Shown one piece after another: positions 42,678-53,556 of a stretch of DNA of 64,000 nt. The notes beneath the pieces are model-generated. The model was not told the origin of the DNA and did not search any database. It saw nothing but the letters and a program-made list of their open reading frames with translations. Numbering within the stretch: the stretch's first letter is position 1; every line of letters begins with the position of its first letter. The stretch is taken from positions 248,322 to 312,321 of the forward strand of contig NW_005178692.1 in the NCBI RefSeq assembly GCF_000350225.1, in the 5' to 3' direction. A program made the position numbers and the translations under genes. This stretch comes from Chondrus crispus. Lineage: Eukaryota > Rhodophyta > Florideophyceae > Gigartinales > Gigartinaceae.

Positions 42678-44761
42678 TACCTTTTTTCGAACTACCCGTG
42701 CTATCGGAGCTAACCTCCTGGCTATCGACGGCCAGGTCTTCTTCGGGTAGCCGGCCGCGTGAGTCGGGACGATTCCCCCACTGCGGTTCCAAGGCCTTGC
42801 TGAAGTATTCGGAAACTTCCGGGCCTTGACCTGCGACGTCTGGTCGTCGCAGGATATAGGGGACGAAGCGAGTCGGCTCTCCTTTGTGATCCTCCGGGGG
42901 TAGAGGGTATGGATCCTCTACCCAGTCTTGCAGGTACATTATCGCATTTTGTACCTGTTAGGGTAACCGAGAACGGTCGCGGAACTCGCTGTCGTTCCGG
43001 TCGACATCGGTGAGGGGTTTCGTGCCCCCACGGGCCCTGCTCCTTGCGTAATGAGGACAGGGTCGGCCTGCCACTCATCCTCCCCGATATGGAGGGTCGA
43101 GGCGGTCGAACTTGTCGCGGCGGACTTCGCAGTCCTGCCAGCCCTCCCTGCCGGTTTCGGATCCGGCAGAGGTAAACCGCGCCGAGCGCGGTATGTTGTA
43201 CCTTCCGCCGTGGCGATACAGCGGATGGTCGGAAGATCGGTCTTCTGACTGCCTGGCAGCCTTTGCACAGTTTCGGATAGTGCGGCACGGGTTTCCGTTG
43301 CAAGTCCCCGCACGAAGTAGTGCGCGAGGGACTGTTTGGAGAAGACTGCCGTGCATCGGAACGCGGCAGTCTCGAGTCGGTCAGCAAACGTGCTTTCCGT
43401 CTCATGCGATTTCTGTCGCGCCGTAGCGACAGCGTCGTACGCTTCGCCTAACAGGTCGTCCGTGAGGTAGCGCTTCAAGAATTGATTAGCGAGCCCGGCC
43501 AGCTCACGTCGTCATGGAGCTGGCCGGGGCGGAGGCCACGCATCGTATAACTCGTATACAGGCGCTCCGCGTCGCGCTCGAGGAAGTGCGCGAGGATTCG
43601 TACCGCAACACCTTCGGTCAGGTGTTGCGAGTTGAAGGTGATCCGGATATCCTTCAAGAACGGCAGCAGCTGGATCGGGTCGGTACCGTCGAAGCTGCGC
43701 ATCGTGGGACGGATCCCACGACAGCGTTGGACGTACTTCGCGATCCGTCCCGCGTCACCCGAGGTAACGAGCCTCGAGGTGTTATCCAAGCGGTACATAC
43801 GATAGTCAGCAATGGCGCTGAACTCTTGGATCATCGTATGTACCGGCTCGAGCCCGGGTTCAGCGGGACCCAGCGTGCCGAAGGAGGTAACCAGTAGCGT
43901 ACGGACGTCTACCGGACCTGGATGCTCGGCGTAACTCGCCGGCGAGTAGCCGCCCCAGCGGGGATCGACGGAGAACATCGGTTCTCCGGATCCACGGGCG
44001 GCTCCTCCACGGTCCTGTTCGTCCGCGTACGATACGCGGTCCACTTGCCGCCTACTTCCGGCGAGATTTGGCAAGGATTGGGTCTCAGACGCGAAGTTCG
44101 CGTCTATCGGAGGACGGCTTCCTTCCGCAGTCCGACTGGTAGCGGCACCAGTCGGACGCCAACCTTCGGCGGCGGGGGTGCTCGGAGGTACGGTAACACC
44201 GGGCCCTCTCGAGGGGGCACCGGGTAGCCCTTCGACCATGGTACGTTCCATGTGACGAGCACGCCGACGAGTGGCGTTGAGCTCAGCGGAGAGGTGCGCG
44301 AACGCACCCAATTGCTCTGCGGACGGAGAGGTTCGGTCCTCTGGTCGTCTCGCCGAGGTCAGCCTCTCGGGGCGACCTTGCCCGGACGGTCCGGGCGAGG
44401 CGAAACGGGAGTCTTCGACGAGCACTAACCGTGAGTGTAAATCGTCGATTAGTGCTCGGAGATTCTCTAAGGACTGCGTCATTCTATCGAACCTCCCTTC
44501 ACGCAGGGAGCAGAGTTCGGCCATACATCGAGTATATACATGGTCCGATACATCGACCCGGAGGGAAGTACGGACTTCCTCGATGTATTCGGCTATGCGG
44601 TCGAACATCGCTGCCGCTGTTTCCTCGGAGGATCCGAGCGACGGTTCGCGGTAACGAGGACCTGCGTCGCCGTCGCCCGACGGGGCCGATGGGGACTGCA
44701 CAGCGGCCGGACTCGGATCCGCCGCTTCGGAGCGGATCGAGAGCTCGAACTCTTGGCTCAT
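42678..44761 (-). pseudogene. Gag of element C, N-terminal and capsid parts
   Basis: The ATG at 44761 (MSQEFELSIRSEAADPSP) lies 60 bases inside the primer site. Helical segments follow (ETAAAMFDRIAEYIEEVRTSL, FDRMTQSLENLRALIDDLHSR), then a Pro/Ser-rich linker, then a capsid-type region (PTMRSFDGTDPIQLLPFLKD, AVRILAHFLERDAERLY). A one-base shift near 43490 leads to ORF 42939-43478 (LLGEAYDAVATARQKSHETE, STFADRLETAAFRC), typical of the second half of a retrotransposon capsid. A stop near 42939 precedes MYLQDWVEDPYPLPPEDHKG. No CCHC knuckle is seen. Element B interrupts the frame at 42677. Confidence 0.7.
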
Positions 44762-44820
44762 CTCGACGCGATCGGTCGCGGAGGGAAGCGGAAGTCTTTT
44801 CGGAGATCTAACTCCAGGGT

Positions 44821-44839
44821 CTTCTAGGTCGGGAGACCA
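44821..44839 (-). promoter_or_regulatory. tRNA primer-binding site of element C
   Basis: Minus strand TGGTCTCCCGACCTAGAAG, one base from the LTR. Same primer as A, B and D although C's LTR and gag are unrelated in sequence. Confidence 0.8.
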
Positions 44840-44840
44840 C

Positions 44841-45524
44841 TGTAGCATAAACACCCCCAGCGATAGGGGTGTATGCACAGTTCGACCGAGACCCTTGACG
44901 ATCGGGAAGACGGGGGTGAAGCGGGGCACCAGCTAACGGCACCGGGTAGCGGGCCCGGGTAGCGTGGTAGAGCGGGAACGGGGAGGACGCGGGCACACGC
45001 GAGCGGTTCGACGCCTCAACGCTCCGGCGCGGTACTGGGTAACGATCCAGTACCGACGGGCGGAGGCGGAGCCGGCTCGTGGGCGTGCCGGGCGCGTCCT
45101 CAACCCGCGCTCGGTGCCGCTCTAAGGTAAGTAGCGATCGTTATCTTAGAAAAAGCGGGAAGTCGGACCTTGACGGTCGGTGGGTGAGAAGTCCGTGCTT
45201 GTCCCCCTCTACCGCCGCCGGTCCGCTCCCTATTTAATATACAAAACAACCTATCGTAACACTACAGTACCGAAGTGCTGTAGTGGACTACTGTAGTACA
45301 GATCGGACCGTACTGTGAACCGTCAGCCATCGAGGCTGACAGTACACGTGTGTGTGCGCGCTTCCGTCCGCGCGGTACACGTGTACTCGTGTTCACGCGT
45401 GCGCCCTATACCCGAGGGGTACACGTGGCCACGCGCGGTAGTGCTGTAAAGCGTCGGGCTCTACAGTATTGGATACCGTTGTTGATCTAATCTAACTGAA
45501 AAGCCCCTGGGGGGTTATACTACA
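44841..45524 (-). repeat. 5' LTR of element C
   Basis: 684 bp, plus-strand edges TGTAGCATAAACACCCCC and GGGGTTATACTACA. AACTT (45525-45529) should be its TSD; the partner lies outside the window. It interrupts the Harbinger-type relic on its right. Confidence 0.88.
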
Positions 45525-46304
45525 AACTTCTTCTCTTTCCTCGATGATTTCTTTAAACTGCGTTTGTGGAATCTGATATTCTCCTTGAATATCTCAAAGT
45601 CCGATACTGACTCAGGATAGTGTTTCGTCTAGTCTATCGCTTGGCCAGTGGGAAGAACTGACATTTCTACTTTGAAGCAATAAAGTTTGTGCTTCCCACT
45701 GAAAAACCCTTTCCCTTCCAGAACACTACCGCTAGGCCGAAAACACTGCTGGAAAGTCACATCGGTCTCATACTTCGCGCATGGAAAATGCTAGAATGTG
45801 CTATTCTTGTTCCTCATGCTCTCCATGCTCCACTGGGCCAGGCAATTACCTACAAATGCATCGTATGCATAATCAGAGAGCATTCGGATGAATTTCATGA
45901 TAAGCCTCTCGAAGGTCGGTCATTTCATGCCAAGAAATTCAGGCCTAGTTGTCCCATTAGCCCCCATGTTTTCACAAAGTCATCATCATGAATAAAACAA
46001 CATCACAAGCGGTGTGGGAGGAGCGGCGACCTCGGCCAACATTGTAGTTTAGAACAATAAAACTTTCAAGGTTTCTCCAAAGCGTGTCAAACTGGGATGG
46101 GTCATAATTGGTCATGCTCAAAAAAGCTGCAGCACATCCTTGATTATAGAATGTATCAAAAAGAGGAGACCGACTATCGGTTTCTTCATCATAACTCCGC
46201 TGCCCTCGACTTGACCAGAATTGTTCGAGTTCATTTTCACGCTCCACGGCAACATGGGCTAAAAGACGAAGAGTGTTAGAGGCACTTTCGGGCGTGACGG
46301 CGGC
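45525..46304 (-). pseudogene. PIF/Harbinger-type transposase relic
   Basis: On the minus strand, from an ATG near 46304: LLAHVAVERENELEQFWSS, then FYNQGCAAAFLSMTNYDPSQ and NVGRGRRSSHTACDVVLFMM. A stop interrupts a conserved LKHGG-type motif near 45972. Further on the frame encodes YETDVTFQQCFRPSG and FFSGKHKLYCFKVEMSVLP, the region around the first catalytic residue of this transposase group. Element C cuts it at 45524. Stops and small indels mark it as old. The assignment rests on motif order familiar from oomycete and algal DDE_Tnp_4-like proteins. Confidence 0.65.
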
Positions 46305-46553
46305 CATTAACGGGAGATGTTTTGAATAGATATGTGGTTTTCGGACACACAAGGAGCCCGCCCGATTCTGACAAGATCGAGTCTTATTGGATTGTAAGGA
46401 GATGGGCAAATGAGGGATAGTTGCAGACTGGATCGAAACTGGTGGATTGAGTGGCAATGAGGGAGGAGCAAGGCTGGGGAAGAGGTAGATGCACATTTTC
46501 GGAAGTGATATACACACTTCGGGAAAGACGTGCGCATTGCCTATTGGACTTGT

Positions 46554-46765
46554 CAAGGTGTGTCTTAACAGGCCCGTTTTTGCAGTTTGCTTTGCTTTGC
46601 CCAAAGAGGCGATTTGGCGTGCTATGAGTGGCTCCTACGTTTTAATTTTTGAGTTTAAGAAAAGCAAGGGCTTGAGAAGCATGCTGTATTTGTTAAGAAT
46701 TTTAAAGTATTCCTGGCAAAACCAGGCAAAGCAAGCAAAAACCAGCCTGTTAAGACACCCTCAGG
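46554..46765. repeat. Small foldback element (MITE-like), ~210 bp
   Basis: The left end GTGTCTTAACAGGCCCGTTTTTGC (from about 46560) is matched in reverse on the right by GCAAAAACCAGCCTGTTAAGACAC (to about 46758). Both ends continue into GCTTTGCTTTGCC / GGCAAAGCAAGC. The middle has no ORF. It lies just upstream of the Harbinger-type relic. Confidence 0.6.
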
Positions 46766-47208
46766 GGCGTTCTAGGTGTTTTGGAACGTAGGAAATTTGG
46801 AAACTTGTCATACGCCACATATCCAATAAGCGCCTGGTACGTTGCCACGTGTGTGTCCACTTTTCCATAATCTGTTTTCGTGTAGGTGAAATCCGGGATT
46901 TCCCCTACATGAAAACGGATGAAACGGCAATCGAAGTCCCGCCAAATAAGAGAGTCAATAATGCCCGTCCCCTCTCGTTCCCTTCCTCCCCAGTGCCGTT
47001 CCCGTCCCCCCCAGTCCCGTTATCCTTCACTTTGCGAACCTCGCGCACATCGCACGCGCTTTTCGCCTCTCTGTCGACCTGAAGTCGGCCAACCGTGATT
47101 CATGTCACTGACTCGCTCCTTCCACCCTCCCTCCCCCTCCCTCCTTCATCCCTCTCTGACCCCCACCATCTGCACGGCCCTACCATGCTGGAGGACTAGC
47201 GCCGCGCA

Positions 47209-47924
47209 TTGAGATCGCTGAACAAGCACTCGATCCAGTCGGCGCTCTTCGACGCCGCGGCGCGTTCGTCCGAAGGGTTCTCGTCGGTGATCGGGCGCTG
47301 GTTGCTGTCGCGTCGCTGCTCCTCGCTGCTCTTCGACACGGCGTCGGAGCACAAGGTCCGCCTGTGCAAGCGCCCCACGTTTGCACCTCCGCGCCCGTTC
47401 GAGAACGACATCCCGGCCCTGCAAACCAACACTCCTTTTCTAATCGCCACGTCAGCCGACCACCAGCGCGCTCTGTCCGCCACCGCCCTCGTCGCCGCCG
47501 ACGCCTCGGTCTCGGCCTCCGCCCCGCCGGCCGCGCCGCGCCTTCGCGTTAGCTCACTGCGCCACGACAACTTCTCGTCTGAGACTGCCTTTGCCGCTAG
47601 CGTGCGCGGCGCCGCCGCCCAGCACCGCCCGCCGCACCCGCCGTCGACCCCACCTTCGGCGCCCTCTGCTTGCTGCGCAAGAACCCCGACTTCATGGCCG
47701 GCTGGGTCGACGTCTGTCTCCTGTCCTCGCGCTTCCGTTTCCCATCTTGGGCCATTTCCTGGGCAGAGCTGCGTGGAGGCTACCTGCTCGCCCGCGACCA
47801 CACCGCCTTCTCCGCCGCCAGCGACGCCCCCAGACACGGGCCGGTCTGCTACATCTTCGACGCCGCCCGCTGCGCCATCGCCTACACACCGGCCCGCTCG
47901 GGTGCCGTTAAGTTTTGCCTCTGA
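47209..47924 (+). CDS. Hypothetical GC-rich ORF, possibly host-derived, frame broken
   Basis: Frame one from about 47209 (LNKHSIQSALFDAAARSSEG, FSSVIGRWLLSRR) has strongly G/C third positions. It gives way near 47640 to another frame (VDPTFGALCLLRKNPDFMAG, WVDVCLLSSRFRFPSWAISW) that ends at 47924. Switching frames with the same codon style suggests one gene with an indel or a missed intron. I recognise no domain. Overlapping minus-strand ORFs of similar length are probably shadows. Confidence 0.35.
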
Positions 47925-48411
47925 CGCGCCTCCACCGGGCAGCCGGGCCTCCATACACATCTCGACGACGCAGAGCTCACGATGGATGCAGATGACTTTA
48001 AGAGGGTGTCAGAGAGGTCCAATACCAAGACCTTCACCATTTCCATCCGGCGCCGCCGTCGCCGCGCTACGGGCTTGGGGGGAAGCTCGCTTCCCTGCTA
48101 ATCGCGACCTCAAGCCGGAAAACGCACAAGGATGGGACAACAGAGGGTGAGAGAGGGGGATGTCGGCTGGCCAGACGGCCGCTCGCGGTGTTGATTCTGT
48201 TAGACGTTTTGATGGAGGAGCGGGGCGGCATGGCGAGTGAGAGCCGCAGCAGCGGGCGCGAAGGCCGTGCGTTGAGGGGGGAACGGCCCGTGCAAAAAAG
48301 GCGACAGCGTTGGGGCGGCGGCAGCAGCGCTCCACGCGCGGGAGATGAAGGCGGCAGGACATTGGAAGGTTTGGAAAGGAAGAAGGTGCTATCCCCATGT
48401 ACACGCAGCTC
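47925..48411. other. No supported gene
   Basis: Contains low-complexity ORFs on both strands with no recognisable motif. Nothing I can name. Confidence 0.3.
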
Positions 48412-48852
48412 CTAATCACCGACTCGCTCGCGGAAACATTTACAGACAAAGGAGTACAGTGGAATCTCTCCACTACTTATGGGGCACCTGAAAGCTCTGT
48501 CATCAGAGTTATCACAGTGTCTGCGTAAAGAATGATCTCTTCTTCGTCCGAGGCTTGACGTTACATTTTTTGCTTGGGAAATGGTGGTTAGGAGTGCCTG
48601 AGTGGACCAGCCTCGAGCCTCGGAAGCCTCGTATTTAGCTTTATCTCTCTCCGCGGACTCAGTTTCCTCGGTTACTCGAGGGCAGTGCGGCATGAAAACA
48701 GAAGATAACGATTCCATGTCAACTATATATATCTCTTGGGTTTCCTTTCTTCTTTTTCGCCTCAACACTAGCTCGGGACTGACTCCATCTCCCATACCCT
48801 CTTCTAGTTGCGCATTTTGTTGCAAAGCGCGTGTCGCCAGCGGTTGCAACAC
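48412..48852 (-). CDS. Hypothetical protein, 146 aa
   Basis: ORF MLQPLATRALQQNAQLEEG ... KCFRERVGD. It is rich in Arg/Glu with a helical middle (EETESAERDKAKYEASEARG). No family recognised. It lies just downstream of the ORF 48897-49860 on the same strand and could be its continuation after a frame break, since the codon style (AT-richer than 47.2-47.9 kb) is alike. Confidence 0.35.
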   Translation of the reverse strand: MLQPLATRALQQNAQLEEGMGDGVSPELVLRRKRRKETQEIYIVDMESLSSVFMPHCPRVTEETESAERDKAKYEASEARGWSTQALLTTISQAKNVTSSLGRRRDHSLRRHCDNSDDRAFRCPISSGEIPLYSFVCKCFRERVGD

Positions 48853-48896
48853 CGGGTGAGCTTGTAAAAAGCAAAACGCGTAAATAATGTAGTTTT

Positions 48897-49860
48897 TTAA
48901 GCCGGCAAAGTAAACAAAGACCTCGCTGTCTCCTTGACCAGATGCCTCAAATCGTGAGAGACATGTTCCATATAGTGACTTGAACTCCCCAAATTTTTGC
49001 TTAAGTACGCCGCCATTCCGTAGGCATGCTGTTCTTGCCGGATTAATTCCGGAAATGTTTGCAATCGTGACCCCCCCGCCAATCCACGAAAGGTGGTAGG
49101 CTGGAACGTAGCATCATTGAAAAGGGGGGCGATACTGTCGGTCCAAACATCCACCGGCTCGCTGTCCAGTTGTGCTCGCGTCCTCGGCTCCATGAGCATG
49201 GACCTGGTCGTTGTCATGCGACTGTCATTTCTCACGCGAAGAAGACGGCAAAATTCGCTTGCTTCGAAATCAGGTTCCCTTTGCCGTGTCCCATCATGTT
49301 CGCAATATTCCCTCAGTAGAGGTAAACCATGTAAAACGTTTTCATTTTCTAAAACTGGTATGTCTCCACGACTCCAATGAAGTACTTCCGCTCCATTAGA
49401 TTCCTTCACTATCTTTACGGTTGTCGAAGGGATCTGGGAAAGGGCATGGGCAGCAGGGGAGAGAAGGGCGCTCTCGCTTTCTGTGTGGTCCGCCAATCCA
49501 AATGCCGTATTTATGCAAAACCCTCTTTGAACCATCTTGAAGGCGATGGCTTTCCTTTTCGATGGGAGTCTGACATTTGAAAGTCCTGATACTTTAATTG
49601 CCCTCAGAATCTTTTTGCAGCTTGTATTGTCTATCAGCGACCATCGTATTAAACTAATTGCCTCTGTCACTTGGTTCAGGATTGTCGACCGTGCCAATGA
49701 TGGCGTTGGTGGCAAAAATATCTCCTCCTCATCTGGAAGGATGACGGCCCCAGGAGTTGCGCTTAAAGAATTAACAATGCTGCGGTCTTCATGCGTAGCC
49801 AGACGTTCCTCTGAGTGGAAAATTGCATCCCCGCTTGGTATTTGAATGCCTTTTTCAAAT
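48897..49860 (-). CDS. Unknown ORF (~320 codons), possible second Harbinger ORF
   Basis: The frame is open from about 49860 (GIQIPSGDAIFHSEERLATH) to a stop at 48897 (ETARSLFTLPA); no upstream ATG is seen, so the start may be lost or lie in another exon. It includes VRLPSKRKAIAFKMVQRGFC and a His/Asp-containing end (SSHYMEHVSHDLRHLVKE). I do not recognise it. It shares strand with the Harbinger-type transposase 2.2 kb further right. Autonomous Harbinger elements usually carry a second, DNA-binding ORF, but no Myb-type helix is evident here. Confidence 0.35.
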
Positions 49861-50404
49861 ACCTATGGCTGGGCGCGTCGAGGCTCGCAAGAGGCTAGCT
49901 AGAGGCGTTAAAGGGCAGCGACGAGCGGGCGACTGGGGAAGGGAGTAGTGGGCAGAGTTGCAGGCGTCGGGGAGGACGGCTCTCGGGGGCGGAGGGTCCA
50001 GCCGGTTGGGATGAGGGCGAGAGCGGAGGCGGGGACGTAGAGATTGCTGTCCGAAGTGGTGTGGAGGTGGAGGTCCGGGGCAGCGACGTAGAGGCCGCGA
50101 ACGATGGCAAAGAGGGCGCATGAGAGCGGGAGCGGCGTACAGAGGGAGGGCAGATGGGAGGGAGGGGGAGGGAGGGAGAGGGAGGGTGAGAACGGGGAGG
50201 GAACGGGGAGGGAGCTCGAGGGATGGCAGGGGGGAGGGGATTGTTATGCAAATCAGTGTAAATTTATCCACGTGCAGCGCATCCAAATCCTCAAATCTAA
50301 ATGCCTCAATTCTTCACGTGTCCACGTGCCATGTCGCACAAGATATGGACTTGTACCACCGCATGTCGGCGCAACTGCCAGTTCCAGGGGTCTCCAACGG
50401 CGCT

Positions 50405-50680
50405 CCGGAAAATGCGCGCTGCGCGTACTGCGCGGCCCCCGACGAGCCGATCGGCGGCCTCAGCAACACGAGTTCGGACGCTGAGAGATCCATGCTATGT
50501 GGGGCGAGGCGGGGGGAAGAAGAGGGGGGAGAGGGCCCAAGGTCGCCAATGATGGCGGGAACGCGCGGGTGGTGGGGGGTAAGAAAGGAATGGTTGCGGT
50601 GGGAAACGAATGGGGGGTGAAGGAGAAATGGTGGGGTGAGGAACGAATGTTGGAGGTGAGGAAAAAGTAGTGCCCGCACT
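50405..50680 (+). repeat. Diverged direct repeat, copy 1
   Basis: AATGCGCGCTGCGCGTACTG ... GACGCTGAGAGATCCATGCTAT matches 51308-51410 (AATGTGCGCTGGGCGTATCG ... GACGCTGAGAGGTCCACGCTAT). Both are followed by G-rich tails with GGTGGTGGG(G/C)GGTAAG. Confidence 0.6.
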
Positions 50681-51304
50681 ACACGCCCAGCCCCATCTGC
50701 ACGCGATCCCTCTTGTAGCGGTCGACGGCAACAGCAATCTCGTCGAAGGCGTCTCCGTCGTCACAAGAGTTGACCTCATCACCCGCGTCCTCGGCATGAA
50801 GCGGGCGACAGTTTTAAATGGACTGCAAAGGGCTTCGCTTCCCATATAACCCTCGGTATTTTCGAGTCTGCAGACGTTCAGGTCAAGTCCGTTTCCGTCG
50901 AGCCCGTCGAGCATGTGCTTAACATCAAAGAACGCCCGCATTTACGCGTGGAACCGGACACTGGCATCACTTCAGACGGGCGCATGTAACTCAGTCGCGG
51001 AGAGCGTCCAGGCGAACCCGTCAGAACGCAGCAAGCCAGATACGTCCATTTTTCAAACCGTTCTGCAAAGCAGTATCGCACACATGACGCGCTTCCCCAT
51101 CGACTGTCCTCGGTCTGGTCATGTGCTCGCCGTGGAGAGCTCAATCGTGAAGAAATTTAATAAGGCCGGAAAGATTTTTCGCAACACAGTTGTCTGGCTG
51201 GCACAATACGTGGGGGTGCGGCCGTATGCTTCTATTGCGGCAGGTCTCAATTTGGGTATCGGCTCGGATAATCTACCCTGGAATGAACAAAAATCGCTGG
51301 AGGT

Positions 51305-51740
51305 GTCATGAATGTGCGCTGGGCGTATCGCGCGCCCCCCGGCGCGCCGATCGGCGAGGCGGCCTCAGCAGCTCGGGTTTGGACGCTGAGAGGTCCACGC
51401 TATGAGGTGCGATGCGAGAGGAGGGAAGGGGAGGGGTTAGGGGGCAAAGGACACCAATGGCTGGGGGGACGGGCGGGTGGTGGGCGGTAAGGAAGGAATG
51501 GTTGGGGTGGGGAAATAATGGTGCACATATTACACGTACGGTCCCCAACGACTAAAAACTTAAGAGGTTGAGAATAGAATGGTTGGGGGGTGAGGAACGA
51601 ATGGTGGGGGGGAGGAACGAATAGGGGGGTGAAAATGGAATGGTGCACGCACTCCACGCCCCGCAGCCAACGATTAACAACCGCACTAACCACCCTTCCG
51701 GGGGTTAGGAATGAATGATGGGGGGTGAGGAAGGGAGCCG
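51305..51740 (+). repeat. Direct repeat copy 2 with G-rich minisatellite tail
   Basis: After the matched ~110 bp comes a run of ~20-bp G-rich units: GAATGGTTGGGGGGTGAGGA, ACGAATGGTGGGGGGGAGGA, ACGAATAGGGGGGTGAAAAT (about 51577-51640), with more near 51495 and 51710. Several G runs of four to seven lie close enough to form G-quadruplexes on the plus strand. Confidence 0.6.
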
Positions 51741-52037
51741 GGATCAATGTGGCGGGGGTAGTGACGACGGGAGGGAGCTTTCATGAGAAAAGAGTGGGTA
51801 GTGAGGTTGTCAGTCGCTGAATGCGGGTCGTCTAGTGTGTGCTGTCAACTCCAGCGGCAAGTGCGGGCGGGCTACAGGGGCGGGGCAGCTCTTGGCAACG
51901 GCGCTGCCAAGGATATCATTTCTGAGTTGACATATTTTATTGAAGTAAAGAAGTATCCGGACCGTTGAAAGTCTTAAAAGTACACTACAGACACCGGGAT
52001 TTGGAACTTGATTGCATATCATCAGAAACGATAGGAG

Positions 52038-53210
52038 CTATCGTCTTCTTCGTGGTCGAAGAAGACCGAGGCTGCATATAATGTCTGCAGCTCTTTCTCT
52101 CTCGTTTGTGTTCTCTCTCATACGGACACGCCCTCTCTGTATTTCTTGCTCCAAATGTAAACTGTTCTGTGTATGAAGAAAAGGGTTCCCCTGGACCTCG
52201 TTCTGTTCGGCTGTATCAAGTGTTTCAAAGTAGGTTTGATCGTTGGTATCCAGTAAATAATTGTGAATCTTGCCGCAAACAACAACAATAAGTGTGCTGC
52301 ATGCCACCGAAAATCGCAGGGGAGGCCAAAAAAGATCAAGAGCGAGAAACCAACATGCCAAAGGCCTGTTCGACCGTTATCCTACAAGACGACAAATAAA
52401 AGTTAAAAGCATCTTGACTCTGCGATAAACCAAATCCACTGTATGGCGTCAGAACATGCCGACTGTTGGCATAAGCATCATCTGCAGCAATTCGTGCCCA
52501 TGAGGGCAGATTACCATTTTTGACCACAGAGTGCAGTAACGTGGCTTGAAAGGCAGTTGAATCATGTGTACTTCCGGCATGGCGAGCGGACAGAAATACA
52601 AACTTGTCCTTTGCCGCAACGGCAGCTTGCACGCACAAAGCATAGAAACCCTTGCGGTAGAAGTATTTTTGAGGGGCGGGCGTGTCGTTCAACGTAGGCT
52701 GGCGTATTTTCATTGCAATACCATCTAGAGCTGCTATAATGCCTTCTAAGGGAGAATTACGTAGTAGTTGGAATTGTCGTGCTGCATTACTGCAATCTGT
52801 TTCTGATACTGGAAACTCAATTGAAGCAAGCACTTTGTTAAGCGCTTGTGTTGTCTTATGAAAAAATGTATATGTGGTAGACCTCGTCACGCCGTAAGGC
52901 CATCCCGTGTCCAAATAGCTTCCCCTTGCCAAAATGCGCATAGTAATACAGAGCATTGATTCGACACTTTTGGTAGAGTTGGAACAATTTCTTCGGATTT
53001 GCGTTCTTTCAAGCTCTGGACGCAACTGGTTGCACAGATATCGAAACTGGTGGGATGACAGTCTGTCCAATCTTATGAAAAGATCATCACCAATAGTTGC
53101 CAGATGTGCATTAAGATTAAAGTTTTCTCGTGTGTTTGTAATCTCCTGTTGACGGAAAAAACAGCATCTCATGGTCGCTTGAACGACTGCAGACAGTAAA
53201 ACTTGCATTG
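52038..53210 (-). pseudogene. PIF/Harbinger transposase (DDE), one frameshift
   Basis: Likely start near 53210 (MQVLLSAVVQATMRCCFF). The N-terminal part has a helix-turn-helix-like segment (FHKTTQALNKVLASIEFP). The DDE core is clear: IIAALDGIAMKIRQP (first Asp), KYFYRKGFYALCVQAAV, RHAGSTHDSTAFQAT (second Asp) and ITVEQAFGMLV (Glu). Near 52345 the frame shifts to ORF 52038-52361, which continues FWPPLRFSVACSTLIVVVCG and KIHNYLLDTND as in this family. So the gene is full length with one lesion. It ends where the DIRS-like element begins upstream (53315). Harbinger transposases cut and paste DNA flanked by short TIRs. Confidence 0.85.
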
Positions 53211-53314
53211 TCTCCCTGGTGGGCCTTCGCTTTTTCGATCTTTGATAGTATGCGCACAGGGAAAGTCCGCGGAGCCAGACGACGGCGAAAGGGAGCACGC
53301 ATGATACGTTAATC

Positions 53315-53485
53315 GCGTCCGTATACACCAGGGTGTATGCGGGTGAAGACCCACCAAGGAGTAGCGAGCGGGTGTAAGGGGCTTACAGTCAGCCGAGCTT
53401 CGCACCGCAGCGACCAGGAGGCATATAAGCGCAGCGGCCAGGGTCCCCGCGATCGCCGCCGTCCCTCAGCATGTCCATTTCTCTC
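53315..53485 (+). repeat. Left terminal direct repeat of DIRS-like element
   Basis: GCGTCCGTATACACCAGGGT ... AGCATGTCCATTTCTCT. It shares long exact stretches with 60948-61118 (for example GCGGGTGAAGACCCACCAAG). It contains GGCATATAAGCGC, a possible TATA box, near 53419. Confidence 0.85.
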
Positions 53486-53556
53486 TGAGAAATTTCCCCA
53501 CCACTCCGGGCGGCGACGAATTCTACGCGACACACACAGCGTGCAGCCGAGGAATC

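Larger units (their letters stand above)
49861..51780. other. G-rich region with duplicated segment
   Basis: Low-complexity purine-rich DNA (50140-50240) and a duplicated ~110-bp segment followed by G-rich tails. On the minus strand near 50035-50110 a frame with GC-rich codons (ALFAIVRGLYVAAPDLHLH) looks protein-like but has no clear ends. On the plus strand 50913-51311 is open for 132 codons without recognisable motifs. I cannot support a gene. Confidence 0.35.

Noticed and set aside
44821-44840. tRNA gene fragment
   Set aside because: CTTCTAGGTCGGGAGACCA looks like a tRNA 3' end with CCA, but it is the complement of a primer-binding site next to an LTR, and no tRNA body precedes it.
49855-50286. 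Pro-rich protein on the minus strand
   Set aside because: All three frames are open because of low-complexity purine/pyrimidine DNA; no motif.
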